A stretch of DNA of 64,000 bases, taken from the NCBI GenBank assembly GCA_922989275.2, contig OV277870.1, positions 60,289,079 through 60,353,078 on the forward strand, given 5' to 3'. The stretch is from Gari tellinella (Eukaryota > Mollusca > Bivalvia > Cardiida > Psammobiidae). The translations under genes and the position numbers were made by a program. Under the pieces are notes generated by a model that worked only from the letters and a program-made list of their open reading frames with translations, was not told the origin of the DNA and ran no database searches. The number at the start of each line of letters is the position of its first letter. Positions within the stretch are counted from its first letter, which is position 1. This document shows positions 1 to 11,500 of the stretch, piece by piece.

Positions 1-241
1 AAATACAAAAGCGCAACACAAACAATACACCCACCTCTCAAGCAGAACAAGAAAGAAAGCCAAAGAGACGAGTTGTACAACATGTGCACGCTTCTGCAGG
101 AGGAATGATAACAATATTGATTACATGTACGGGGCGACGATTTACGGCCTCCACACGGCACAAGCAACACTATTGTGGCAACAAATAAATACAAAAGACT
201 CAAGCAGGAAACGCAACACAAACAATACACCCACCTCTCAA
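1..241. repeat. Two copies of a ~60-bp sequence repeat
   Basis: A block ending in caatacacccacctctcaag occurs at about 1-45 and again at 184-241, with the preceding gactcaagcaggaaac present in the second. A third copy lies at 1917-1984. The spacing of the first two (~190 bp) suggests the remains of a short tandem repeat. The third may have been separated by the repeat-rich DNA of 242-1916. No coding potential is seen. Confidence 0.6.
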
Positions 242-330
242 GAACCATGTGTGTGATTTTTAATATGTTATCAGTTTGGAACTGATCAAGGTCCAAACTG
301 TTTTTACAATCACATCAATGGTTCTTAAGT
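238..330. repeat. Small foldback element with core-1 remnant
   Basis: The ends are inverted: AAGAACCAtgTGTGTGATT on the left and AATCACATcaATGGTTCTT on the right. The middle holds a short arm pair (cagtttggaactgatca, then ccaaactg), a remnant of the core-1 hairpin. It is too decayed to assign to a family. Confidence 0.5.
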
Positions 331-913
331 TTAAAGACGCATAGATTTCCCAATTTATAAATAGACGGGGTATTACGTCACAATGCCATTGAAACGGTTA
401 CGGGCTCGCCTTATATTAAAATGCAAACTTTGCTGTTTTTGTTGTTTACTTTATCTTGTATGCATTATTTTCTAGGTTTATAATCTGCAAAGCGTTCGTC
501 TGAAATATATCTGATGTAAGCTACATTAAAGCAATAGTTTATTTGTTAAAGGCAGTATGTAAGCCAAAATAGCGCATTTTTTAAACCTGAAAATTCAGGC
601 AGATACGTAATCTAAACATATAAAAAGAAGTTATCCGCGATGATTATGGAGGCAATAAATCTGACAAACACATGGATTTGGTGGAAAAAAGTCGACTTTT
701 AAATCGGTTTGTTGACATCCGATCAACGACAGAGATTTTCCGAGTTCGTTCGGCTTGCGCCCGGTAAAGATGATTTCATAGCTCATTATTAGTGTTTTCT
801 TCTGACTTCTGAAAGTTATTTTTAGATTGGAACATTCTAAAACTTTAAAAGGGATGAGTAGTCCCTACATCCAGCAAGAAACATTGATAGCTGTATTTAT
901 TGTGCGCAGTATA
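331..913. other. No recognised feature
   Basis: AT-rich sequence with no ORF of note, no recognisable MITE ends and no coding similarity that I can see. Confidence 0.5.
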
Positions 914-1131
914 CAGTAGAGAATACGTTTTTTTCCCGTTTAAACGCAAACGCAATGCACGTAACTGTGGAAATTTACTTTTAAAAGTTTTAACTATTAT
1001 TTTTTAATCTGAGTAGCAAATAGGTTGGAGCCTGATCAAACGCCGGGTTACCCGGCGTCTGACCTGGCTCCAATCTGTTGCAATGGATATAATAGTTTTG
1101 TATACAAATGCGTGTATTGGGAGAGAATAAA
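914..1131. mobile_element. B-family MITE, decayed
   Basis: Begins at a TA with CAGTAGAGAATACG, followed by the B interior (cgtttaaacgcaaacgc). It holds a core-1 hairpin at 1021-1080 with the B-type apex GCCGGGTTACCCGGC. The right end stops at 'gggagagaataaaa' without the terminal repeat. Confidence 0.65.
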
Positions 1132-1230
1132 ATATCAGTAAAGTTAGCGCAGCGGTCTCGTGCTGCACGGGAACCATACTTATCTCAAGTAGGAAAGTGT
1201 ACGATGATGTAGTCGATGTTACCTTGCTTA

Positions 1231-1362
1231 CAGTGGAGAAAATGTTATTCTTTCCCAATAAACGCGTAAACGCTAAAACCATGATTTCAAATGCAAACAG
1301 TTTGGAGCAGATCAGACGACCGGTAACCCGGCGTCTGATCACGCACCAAACTGTTTGTATAT
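1231..1362. mobile_element. B-family MITE, truncated on the right
   Basis: Starts after TA with CAGTGGAGAAAATGTTATTC and reaches through the hairpin (1300-1355). It breaks off immediately before LINE-derived sequence at about 1366. Confidence 0.65.
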
Positions 1363-1365
1363 AAG

Positions 1366-1554
1366 ATATTGCGCGATTTAAACATAACTTTGGGCGACAT
1401 TCTGGCTTTAACTAATTGCAGCATATCACCCTTATACGCCCGTACTAATACCGAGCTATTTAAAAAATCCGATGCTTACTCTGGTTCCAAAATTTGGAAC
1501 AACCTTCATTATTATATTAAATCTGATAATTTCGTACTTCAAATTAAATAACTG
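1366..1554 (+). pseudogene. LINE reverse-transcriptase C-terminal fragment
   Basis: The plus-strand reading frame contains 'NLRDLNITL'-like sequence, then 'RTNTELFKKS', 'AYSGSKIWNNL' and 'YYIKSDNF', then a stop. This order (basic-aromatic block, YSG-x-x-WN-x-L, then a short tail) is typical of the extreme C-terminus of LINE ORF2 proteins in invertebrates. Only about 60 residues remain, with no RT motifs, so it is a 5'-truncated relic. It abuts a truncated B MITE on its left. The family-level assignment is by pattern recognition only. Confidence 0.5.
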
Positions 1555-1916
1555 TACCTACATAGGCGAAACAAGACGGAGTCAAGCCTGGCATATTTCA
1601 TTTTAAAATGTTAAAACATATACATGTATTCATTTTAGAAATTTGAAATCAAATTGTTCTCGAGTCGATCCTAGAGACCTTCCTCTTTTATCGCAGTTCT
1701 GGGGCTTAATCGTCACAGGGAATATTTTTTGTTTATTAGACCGAATAAATCCCGTCTTCCAAGACCAAAAAGAAAGGCAGGTCGGGGATCGGGGCATGCG
1801 CGGTTTTGCTACGTATTGGGATAGGACCAAATCAAATTCCTGAAAGCATCATCATCTCGTCTCATCATCCCTCATCATTCATTGGCGCCATATGATCTTA
1901 TTTGTGTCGCAGTGCC
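1555..1916. other. No recognised feature
   Basis: Two overlapping 66-codon frames run in opposite directions at 1630-1843 and resemble nothing I know. They look like chance open frames. Confidence 0.4.
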
Positions 1917-1984
1917 GTAAATAAATACGAAAGACTCAAGCAGGAAACATAACACAAACAATACACCCACCTCTCAAGCAGAAC
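1917..1984. repeat. Third copy of the ~60-bp repeat, followed by CA microsatellite
   Basis: Shares gactcaagcaggaaac and caatacacccacctctcaag with the copies at 1-241, and runs into a short (CA)n tract at about 1984-2000. Confidence 0.6.
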
Positions 1985-2087
1985 ACACACACACACAGTC
2001 ATACCACAACAAACACACACACGCAATACCATTCCTTCATCTTCACAATAAATAGAAAACAACACGCAAGACAAACATAAATAGGAA

Positions 2088-2104
2088 CAGAACAGAACAG
2101 AACA
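2088..2104 (-). repeat. LINE 3' tail, (TGTTC)n
   Basis: Plus-strand reading is aacagaacagaac, so the element's sense strand ends in TGTTC repeats. Such tails mark where target-primed reverse transcription starts. Confidence 0.6.
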
Positions 2105-2220
2105 ATATTTTATTTCTTTTGGACTTAAACATGACGTTTATCGTCCATACATAACTATACACATATTAAGTCAAAATCAATAATATGATTCATATCTAGC
2201 ATGCATGTGAGAGTATATAT

Positions 2221-5200
2221 TTATTGATATACATCGTTAGTTAAATTCGTCCTTATCTTCATGGCGCATTTTATGTAGCAACCAAGTTTGTTGATAATGT
2301 CACAGTTTTTAGATTGTAAAAGCTCACACAATTTGTACACACTTGTTCTAGTTCTATAGTAGTCATCTATATATCTTCTCCTTATATTCTTATAAGGATC
2401 ACATTTAAAAATGAAATGATATTCATCCTCAATGTCACCGTTTTCACAAATATTGCACAGTCTCTCATTTCTCTCAGTTCTTATTCTTCCGTATCTTCCT
2501 GTCTGTATATGAAGTCTATGTGCAGAAAGTCGCATTTGTGTCAACACTTTTCTGTAACTAATGTTTGTACACAAGTCTAGGTATGGTTCATACTCAAATA
2601 CAACCTTGATCTCTTTATATAAAGTTAGGACACGATTAGTTTGAATATCTCCTGACCACCCTTGGATAAAACAGTCTATCATGCGTTGTTTAAATACATT
2701 ACTAAACTGCCTTATGTCAACACTATCAGGGTATTCCCATACATTTAAAAATCCATATGTACTCAGCATATTTTTCACTTTTGATGCCCAGTTCAAATAA
2801 CCCCTATTCATATCTTCAATAAGACTTGTATATAAACATTTAATGATATTATTGTTAGTATACATAACCTTAAACCAATATTTCAATATTCTCATATTTC
2901 TACCAATATATAAGGGAAATCTGCCTAAATCCCCATAAACACCTGCATTACTTGTTGATAATTTTACACCCAATATACGTTTACAGAACTTTAGATGAAG
3001 TCTTTCTAAGTCTTTCATATTATTAAAGCCACACACTTCAGATGCATAATTTAAAATTGATGTTACAAAAGCATCGAATAACTGACACATCGTTTTCAAT
3101 GTAAAGTTAAACTCCTTTGTGTTGTATAACAGTACGTTCATGGCTTTCAGCCCTTTACCCACGAGTAATTGTTGATTTCGAGTGAATGAGCCACTGTAAT
3201 TAAACACTGCACCAAGGTAATTAAAGTCTTCAACAACGTCAATATCCTCGCCATTGTATGTCCATGCCTCGTGCGGTTTTAGTCGTCCCCTCTTACGGAA
3301 CACCAACACTTTAGTCTTTTCAGTATTTACAGTTAGCCCCCAACGATCACAATAGGATTTCAGATTATTTAAACTGAGTTGTAAGTCTTCTACTGCTTCG
3401 CCCAGCAGCACTAAATCGTCTGCATATAGAAAAAGTAATAACGATAACTCTTGTATGTTAACCCCATTACTTCCCTTGTTGCTAAGGTAAAGTTCTAGGT
3501 CCTCAACAAACAGAGAATACAATATGGGAGAGCACACATCAAGATTGTTTCAGACCTACCGCTATGTCCATGAGTTCTGAATAGGTGCTCATATGTCTCA
3601 CTCTACACTTAACATCTCTATACATAGAACGAAATATTTGTAATAGTTTCCCTTTTATACCAAGTTTGTTTAATTTGTACCATAGCGCATTACGGTTTAC
3701 GCTATCAAAACACTTTTTCATATCAATAAACGAACAATATAACCTTTTACCAGGTTGACTAATTATCTTATCAATTACACAATGTAAACTAAAAATTGCG
3801 TCAGTTGTGGAATACCCCTTTTTGAAACCAAATTGAGCGTCCGGTACCTTTTCATATTCTTCACTCCATATTCTCAAACGATTGTTTAATACCGACATAA
3901 ATAACTTTGCAACACAGCTCATAAGAGTTATTCCTCTATAATTTTGCGCTTCATTAGCATCACCTTTCTTATATATAGGTATAATAATGCCCTCCATCCA
4001 AGAGCTTGGAAATATGCCGCTTGAGTATACCATATTAAACAAGTCTGTCAAATGTGCTCCTAATATGTCCCCGGCCTCTATAAAGTACTCATTTATAATC
4101 TCATCGTGAGAATAAGCCTTCCCTCTCTTTAACGTCTTTATCGCGCTCATTATTTCTGTGATTGTAAAAGGCTCGTCTAGTTCCTCAAAAACTGTATCTT
4201 CAGCGCTTTGATCTCTGCTACAAAACTCCTCAGCTTCAGCATCGGACACAATATTAATTTCCTCACTTAAGTTTTTAAAATAATCAAAAAATTGATTGAT
4301 GGTTATATCCTGTCCTTTAACACACTTTCGTTTTGTAAAGAATCTCCAGAAATCTCTAGGTTTTTTCGTCTTTAGATTCTCTATCTCTCTCCCTCTTTTT
4401 CTTTTATATTCTCTCTTCTTTCTGTTTGTACATAATTTATACACTCGTTTCTTATCACATAAGATTTGTCTATTTTCTGCACTTTTAAGACCATTGTAGT
4501 CGTTTAAAGCGTTGACATAGTCTCGTTTCTTACTCCTACATTCACTGTCAAACCAATCCGCTTCTTTGAATGGGGATTTCTTTACACATTTAATATATTT
4601 ATTATCCCTTTTATGCATATCATGTTTAAATAAAGGTTGCGCAGTTTCATTGATTATCTTCACAAATTTATTCACAGTTTCATTAACACACTCATTATTC
4701 GACGTGTAATCACGCTGCATTAAATGGTTCAGATCAGGGAGTCGTGCAATTAGGCCATTTTTAAGCTGGTCCACTTTTCGGCTGTCCCACGTGATTTTAC
4801 TCTCAGGTGTATGATCTTCACAGTAAGTATCTACCTTATTTACCCGCATAGAAAATTGCAGCATAGCATGATCGGAGAATACATTAAAGTCATTTATCTC
4901 AAAGGATTCAATACTGTCGAAATTATAGTCTGCACACAGAAGATAATCTATGACTGTATTCCCCATTCTATTGAAATATGTATATCCACCCGTGCTTTCA
5001 AGTCTACCGTTACAAATTCTTAGCGCTGTTGATTTGCATAAGTCAAGTATTTGCACCCCTTGTGAATTAGACTGCTTGTCCATTGAGGCCCTCCCGAGGG
5101 GTATGTCTGATATATAGTCCTCACTATCTATAGTCTCAATAACTGCATCACACCCAATATAATCTAATTTTGTACCTGTCCTGCCATTGAAATCTCCAAT

Positions 5201-5665
5201 TACCATTACAGTCCCAATGCTGTCAAAATGATTTACATCAGTTTCCAAAATATTAAAAAGATCACAATTTATTACCTCGTAAGCTGGTGAATTATTCCCC
5301 CAAATATACACCATTCCTATGTAAGCATCTTTTTCCATAAAGAAAGAATCACTTCTAAGTTTAATCCATATAATGGTATCATGGTGATTCCTAACAAGTT
5401 CAACACCCGATGAAATTACTTCTCTTACGTATATTACAATACCTCCACTATTGCGCCTCGCATTTCTGTGTTGAAATTTTCTGTAAAGATTATACGTATG
5501 ATATCCCTCTATATCTACGTCACTGTGTTCTCCAGTCCACGACTCTAATAAACAAATGATATCGTGTTTACCTAAAATGTTACAGAACTCATCATCGGCT
5601 AATTTGTCTCTCGTTAACCCGTTACAATTCCAAGTTGCTATCGAAACACTACTCTCACATGACTC
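2221..5665 (-). CDS. LINE ORF2: endonuclease-reverse transcriptase (one frameshift)
   Basis: Nicks target DNA and reverse-transcribes the element RNA. The open frame starts right after the ORF1 stop at 5666. About 109 residues precede the first in-frame ATG (5338), and they hold the endonuclease opening motif TWNCNGL and the CLLES motif. Further on come GDFNGRTG and SDHAML, completing the apurinic-type endonuclease. RT motifs follow: RGKAYSHDEI, GFKKGYSTTDAIF, FIDMKKCFDS and the catalytic YADD. A Cys-rich block (CNICENG, then H and C) lies near the C-terminus. The full protein would be about 1,146 residues. A stop at 3541-3539, immediately after GLKQS, is followed by the rest of RT motif 4 (SPILYSLF) in another frame. 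A single-base insertion explains this, so this copy is probably inactive. The 438-residue downstream frame starts with GTG, which is not a plausible initiation site. Confidence 0.88.
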
Positions 5666-6802
5666 CTATACCTTTCCATATGGGCCATCAGTGTAGACCC
5701 TACCGTCCACTATCAGTTTATTGTACTTAATGTATGATTCTTTACCTGCGTCTCTTGCCTTTTTCATAATTGGGAGGAGTAATTTCCGCTGGTTCACAAT
5801 CGCCTGAGGGTACTGATCGTGCATGTAACAGCCGGTGTCTTGAAGATTATTTCTCAACGACTTAACGTAATCCTTGTCCCTTTTCTGTTTAAACACGGCT
5901 ACCACATTTCTTGCTTTGCCATGTCGTTTAATTCCTATCCGGTGCAGCCTTTCGAACTGTATGTCCTCTACCCTATCTTCTTCCATTTTCAATGTGTCCT
6001 TTAGAAATGACGTCACGGTTTCTTCTAACCCCCTTTCAGTTTCGCTCTCAGGTTCCCTTAACCCGCCGATTATTAAGTTGTTCATCATTGCCTTGGCCTG
6101 TATATCAGATAATGATTCCTTCAACTGTTTGTTCTGCTCACAAAGATTTTGTACTTCCTCTCTCGTTTTTCCAAGTTGAAATTCATTAACGTCTGCCCTC
6201 TCTGTCGCAGATGTTAAAGCCTCTGAATTGTTCGTAACACGTTTATCCATGTCTTTCCACAGGGTACACAATTTCGAGTCCACTTCATTTATCTTTTTCT
6301 CTAATACGTCTATCTTTTCTAGTCTTTTACCTATGTCATCACATTGTGATTTCATAAAAGCCATCAGATCTGCATTTGAAACACTAGGTTGCTGTACATA
6401 GTTAGCTGGCGTCGACATATTAGGACCTCCAGTATACACAGCCTGTCCTCTGTACAGTGCATTGTTTATATTTACATTAGGGGGCGTGACCTGACCCATA
6501 TTTGCCATGTTTACATTCTGGGAGTTACTTCCGGTATAGCAGTGTCCATTGCTTTGTTGAAAAACATTCATTTGATTGTCCATTATTGGGTTATCGAAAA
6601 CACTCCGTGCGTCAGATAATAGAGATATCATAGATGGCTCGTGCTGCATGTGCAATCGATCAGGTGAAATTGTAAACGTCGAATCACCTACCGCATTATA
6701 ACATTCCGTTCCCGCCGTTCCCGCCGTTTTCTGCTCTTTGTTTCCTTTCGTTGTTTTAGATTCTTCGCTTTTACTACTGTTTTTCCGCTTTGTTTTTCCC
6801 AT
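5666..6802 (-). CDS. LINE ORF1 protein (RNA-binding, coiled coil)
   Basis: Predicted 378-residue nucleic-acid-binding partner of ORF2. The start region is Lys/Ser-rich, then comes a low-complexity Asn/Gln-rich stretch (about 80-140), a heptad-rich coiled coil (about 145-238), and an RRM-like block beginning NLIIGGLREP (about 241). The basic C-terminal part contains RLHRIG and KLIVDGRVY. This is the L1-type ORF1 plan of coiled coil, RRM and C-terminal domain, which forms trimers in known relatives. The frame ends with TAG at 5668-5666, and ORF2 continues in the same frame without a gap. No frame damage is seen. Assignment rests on layout and motifs, not on a search. Confidence 0.82.
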   Translation of the reverse strand: MGKTKRKNSSKSEESKTTKGNKEQKTAGTAGTECYNAVGDSTFTISPDRLHMQHEPSMISLLSDARSVFDNPIMDNQMNVFQQSNGHCYTGSNSQNVNMANMGQVTPPNVNINNALYRGQAVYTGGPNMSTPANYVQQPSVSNADLMAFMKSQCDDIGKRLEKIDVLEKKINEVDSKLCTLWKDMDKRVTNNSEALTSATERADVNEFQLGKTREEVQNLCEQNKQLKESLSDIQAKAMMNNLIIGGLREPESETERGLEETVTSFLKDTLKMEEDRVEDIQFERLHRIGIKRHGKARNVVAVFKQKRDKDYVKSLRNNLQDTGCYMHDQYPQAIVNQRKLLLPIMKKARDAGKESYIKYNKLIVDGRVYTDGPYGKV

Positions 6803-6950
6803 TTAGGCTATCACAAACACTCTTTGTTCACAAATAGTCCAATAAAATCAAATTTTATTCCGATCCTCACTCAAAAAGTCACTTTAAATCGAATTTGTTT
6901 TCAGAGCTCACACACACAGATGTTTACCATTCTATTGACCTTGACCTTTT

Positions 6951-7411
6951 TTTTTTATAGGAGCCCGCCTTGGTACGGTCAGTAGCAATCAATAATTAAT
7001 TATAAATTAATTAATTATTAACAACCACTGGGGGGTTTAACCTGAGTTTAGGGGCGCCCAACCTCACTCTTATCTCCTATATTCATCTATAAAGACAAAC
7101 AGTGTACATAAAATATAAACCCTGTTCCAAAACCTTACAATCAAAAAGACCGCCAACACTGTAAGTAAATACATGTAAAACATCTAACAAAAAATCTAAG
7201 AATTTAACCCAACTCATCATCAACTTCTCGAGTCGAGTTAACCGCAGATGTGATAGTTTGGATCAGGTACTACACTGTTTGTCACAATCAGTTTCTCTGA
7301 TAGTCCGGTGGAACCTTGTTTTAAACTCCCTTTTTATCGAAACAGTGTTGCAGTGAACAAACGATACTTTATTATACAGATTATTGCACTCTATAACTCT
7401 GTAAATTTTAC
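6951..7411. other. LINE 5' flank, no gene seen
   Basis: Contains an AT palindrome (aattaattataaattaatt, about 6993-7012) and otherwise undistinguished AT-rich DNA. Part of it may be unrecognised LINE leader. Confidence 0.35.
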
Positions 7412-7661
7412 TTAACCCTTTACCCCATAGAAGCGACTTTTAGCAAATCTGATTTATTCATCCGCTGAAGAAAATAGTTCCAATTTAATAATTTAATATA
7501 TATTATAGGGAAAATTTTCAATATATTCTAGCACAGGATAGCTTAAAGCAGGCTGAAAGTAAAGCAGAATGCGCCTTAAGCGCATTCTGCTTTACTTTCA
7601 ACCTGCTTTAAGTAGTAACCTATTTTCAATTCTAGAAATAGGCTATCAGGTAAAGGGTTAA
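7412..7661. mobile_element. C-family MITE, complete (250 bp)
   Basis: TTAACCCTTTACC on the left and GGTAAAGGGTTAA on the right. The core-2 hairpin at about 7541-7612 has one short apex deletion (gccttaagcgc). A complete reference copy of the family. Confidence 0.85.
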
Positions 7662-8154
7662 TGTGTATATATCTTTGTTATTAGTATCATTGTTATGAAA
7701 CTGCAGCTTACGCAGCATTTTATTTATATCTAGTGACCTAGAAGTGTGTCAAATCTATGTATACAAGGGCTAATAAAGAGTGAAGCATCTCGATATTTAA
7801 AAACAAATTATTGCTTAATGTAGGATGAAAGTAATATAGAAAGCTTTTATAGCATATTTTGTATTGTTTCTAAATCAAGCTGTAGCTTTTATATCAGACT
7901 GATCTATTGGCCGTCAGCCGTACGGAGGTTTTGCTGTATTTAAACAATAGCTTTATCTGATAAAGAAATCTGCGGATGTATTATAAACAAACCAGCACCA
8001 CTCACAAACAAGCATGTATCTACTAAACACGGATGGCCGTATTAATGAGTATTTATTGAAAACTGAAAATTGGTGATGGATTTAGTGAAAATATAAAGAT
8101 TCGCCATAAGGATTTAACTTTTAGCTAGAGACGAAGCCATGATAACATATCCAA

Positions 8155-8208
8155 ATAGTTTGGATCCTTATGAGACGCCGCGTAAGACGGCGTCTCATCA
8201 GGATCAAA
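8155..8208. repeat. Core-1 hairpin just upstream of the GPR157-like start codon
   Basis: Arms tttggatcc-tatgagacgccg and cggcgtctcatca-ggatcaaa around an apex cgtaaga. It ends 86 bp before the preferred ATG at 8294, so it is either in the promoter or in the 5' leader. No MITE ends were recognised around it. Confidence 0.6.
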
Positions 8209-8293
8209 AATGTTTTACATTCTGATCTTGTTTTATAAAAAAAAGTTCAAAATTCTACCTTTAGAATATTTGCAGACAATACTGTTGCTGACA

Positions 8294-8507
8294 ATGAAAC
8301 TACCCAGCATTCAAAGTGGTAACGAGACTAACGAAACTATGACGGGGTTTCCAACCTCTGTCATAGGACTGAGTTTAACTAGCAGTCTGCTCTCAGTTAT
8401 CGGCAGCCTGATCATCTTCGGAACGTATGTAACGATACCGGAAATACGCACAATTACCCGGAAGTTGATAGTATGTCTGACGGTGGCAGACTTTCTTACA
8501 GCATCTG
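8294..8507 (+). CDS. GPR157: GPR157-like coding exon 1
   Basis: Encodes residues 1-71 plus one base: N-glycosylated extracellular end, helix 1, short basic loop (RTITRK) and the start of helix 2. The donor is TCTG|GTAAGT, a near-consensus site, and the open frame ends shortly beyond it. Confidence 0.85.
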
Positions 8508-11500
8508 GTAAGTGCAGTAGAATTTAGACAAGCCCCTTCTGTGTATAGTTTCCAAATAGCGAGCTATTGGGACTTGCCAGTCCCACAGCACACCTGCAAT
8601 ACACATTTTTTATTGGAGGAAAGTTTTGCTAATAATTGTAATGTGTCTATGTAGCTCAGGCATAGTCGCTTAATAGGTTTTCAGGGTTGATAATTGGCGT
8701 ATTTTGTATTACATTTTGTAGCACTGTATCCCTGAGCACATACACATCTCTGTGACTCAAACGTACACAAATCGGTTAACATGTTTCAACAGCGATCGCA
8801 TCGTACTGGTGAAAAACAGCAAAAAAAAGTAAATTGCTACATTTTGCGGATGTTATTAATAGAATAAATCGGAAAACACCTTTTACCCTACGATAAATAT
8901 CTGATTTCAAACGTGTCCATTTCGTGCGACACCTAGTGGCTTTAACAAAGTACGACAATTCAAGATTCGTTACTCCACGAAATCGTGCGTATCTGTCACC
9001 TCCCGTAAGTACTTTCGGTTTCAAACAATTTCCATTAATCGCGAAATATAAACGTTCAACAAATGAAATTGCACTTGGAAAATGGAAGTACGTGAAACTT
9101 GGCAAGTACTCTATCTAATAAGGCTAAGGTAATAACACTGGACTTCAATCAAAGTGAATATTAGAGTGAACCCGAGAACACATAGAAAAAGCCGGCTGCT
9201 TATTTAAGCGATTGGTATAGGCCAATTTTATTGACCTTGTAGGGCGGATTTTCGATGAGGACCATTGCTTTTCAGCTTTGGGGACGGCAGCATGTTCGTG
9301 TATTATCGGAATTTACCGTTGTCGTCTGCCTTTTTTCTCAATGTTACATGTTAGTGGACATTGCGACTGAAGGAGTACAATGACGAGTGGCAAACCGCTT
9401 GAATCCAGATCAGACGCCGCGTGACTGTTATAAACTGTTTGCAAATGTAAGCCCAGTATTAATGTGACCTCCCTACAACTACTTTCAACGAACAACACAA
9501 GCAATCTTTGTCTCCAATTGGGTGTATTTGTAGAGAGGGGGCACTGTATATACCATTTTCACGTGGATATAGCTGCATGCATAAATTGTTATTCTCCATG
9601 TTGAAAGTATCGGACAATAACGATATAATACGGAACTATAAGGGATATAATACCTATCATCCCTAAAATAAAAAGTAAATACGTTTATTTTTGCCAAAGG
9701 TTAGATCCGCCCTGCCAGGTGAAAAAATCGGCCTTTATAATTATGTATGCAAGTGCCTATAGTTTCAAAAGAAGCATTGTAACATATGCTTTCTTTTACC
9801 ATTTTAGGATTACTCACACCTAAAGCATTAATGTGTGAAGTTTGATCAATTTCTTACTCATAGCTTTTGATTTCGTGTTTTCATTTAATTTGAGCCAAAA
9901 ACAATAAAGAAAAATGCAAATATCTCAGGTAACAAACTATACACTTTGCATAATACTTTTAGTAAGCATCACTTTTTTTTTTACTGTTTTACTGTTTGTT
10001 TGTTCTAATTATTACTTGAAATATATTATTCTAGAAAACCAAAAAAATGCATGCCGTGTTAATATAGGCATCTGGCACCAATTTAGAAAGAAACAACAAC
10101 TATAGCGCACCTTTTGAAGGGTTTACAAACTCGACCGTAGTCACATGAGACATGAAAACAGTAACCCATCTGCGATCAATAGACTTTCTATACATGTATT
10201 TGAAAATGATATGCAATTGAAATAATTAAGTAGACCACCTTATGACACACCGAAAATAACCATAGACAGACTTGTATTACGAAATCTCATTGTTATCAGA
10301 TAAAATCAAACCACAAACGTCAGGACAAGGTGAATAACTAGACGGGGATGTACAATATGATTATCCATTATCTTTAAAACAACCAATAAAAGTCAAATGA
10401 CGATAACGTATCCCCATTAACACTTTCACTGTCAAATTGAACCGGCTGTTTTAATCATTCATTCCATAGCCTATGTCTAGTTTTGAGGACGAGTGGCCAC
10501 TTGAAGCAGGTTGAAAGTAAAACAAAATGCACCTTAAGCGAGCATTCTGCTTCAATCACATCCTGATTTAAGTTATACCCTCTCCTAGGATAAAGAAAAT
10601 ATTTCTTATGGTGCATATATGTGACTGCATGAAGTGGAATGATTTTCTTCACTTTTGGATATACATTAACATACAGGAAATATCCTTTTCTGGCCATCTG
10701 AAATAAACGTCATAAAGTACAACACAATTTTCTTTCTTTTATTATCCAGGGTATATTCTCGGAGCATCCAGCTACGTCACTTATGGAAAGGGAGATAACT
10801 CGATATGCACGATACAGAGTTACGTCACAACCTATTCCAGTCTGGTTTCGTTCCTTTTGACTATAATGACGGCACTACATATAACTACGACAGTTGTCAA
10901 CAAACCTGATATCTCAGCCAAAACGCGACTAGTCTTTTACAATGCAGTTAGCTGGACAATTCCAGGTAGCCTTTTAGTCTAAAACCACGATCTCACTGTC
11001 CCGGTTTGGGTCCCCGGTGAGTCCCGGTTTAGCAAACCGGCAGTCGCCGGCAGTCACCGGGAGTACTACCTTGGCGGCGCCGGGGACGACCGGCTCGATC
11101 CGGGGTCGACCGGCTTCCACCGGCTAACATTCCCGGATGCTTTAAAATGTTTAATACAACCGGGGGTCAGCGGGAGACACCGGGACAGAAACCAGAACCG
11201 GCTTCATCCGGGAATGCCGGAGCAACGCCGGGGTATGCCGGGGCAACGCCGGATCTTTACCGGCACATCCGGGGCAGCTCCGGGTCTCTACCGTGAACAA
11301 CCGGGGTGTTTGCGAGGATAAATTTGAATTTGTTTTTTAAAAAATGCAGATTTCTAAATTTTGTTTTTAGCGTTTGCGTTTCGTCTGTGTTTAGATAGGA
11401 AATAGTATCGTCCTCTCTATTGTATAGGGTAAATCTAATACATAAAAACGAACGTTTTTCTTTATAGATAAATAGCTTCAGGCTAAAGTCTTTATGTCAA

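Larger units (their letters stand above)
2088..6950 (-). mobile_element. Near-complete non-LTR retrotransposon (LINE), minus strand
   Basis: On the minus strand the order is a short 5' leader (about 6950-6803), ORF1 (6802-5666), ORF2 (5665-2221), a short 3' region and a tail of (TGTTC)n repeats at 2104-2088. The organisation (coiled-coil ORF1, ORF2 with N-terminal endonuclease and central reverse transcriptase, microsatellite 3' tail instead of poly-A) is that of an autonomous LINE. Only one obvious frame break was found, so it is a fairly young copy. The 5' boundary is uncertain; a T-tract at about 6948-6957 is one candidate. I could not define target-site duplications. Confidence 0.85.

Noticed and set aside
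8210..8293. Upstream ATG at 8210 as the receptor start
   Set aside because: It sits at the edge of a core-1 hairpin and adds a Lys-rich, Leu-rich stretch atypical of this receptor. The ATG at 8294 starts directly before the glycosylation sites and first helix.
8776..9105. 109-codon minus-strand frame inside the receptor's first intron
   Set aside because: No motif, no supporting neighbour, and it overlaps another frame on the opposite strand.
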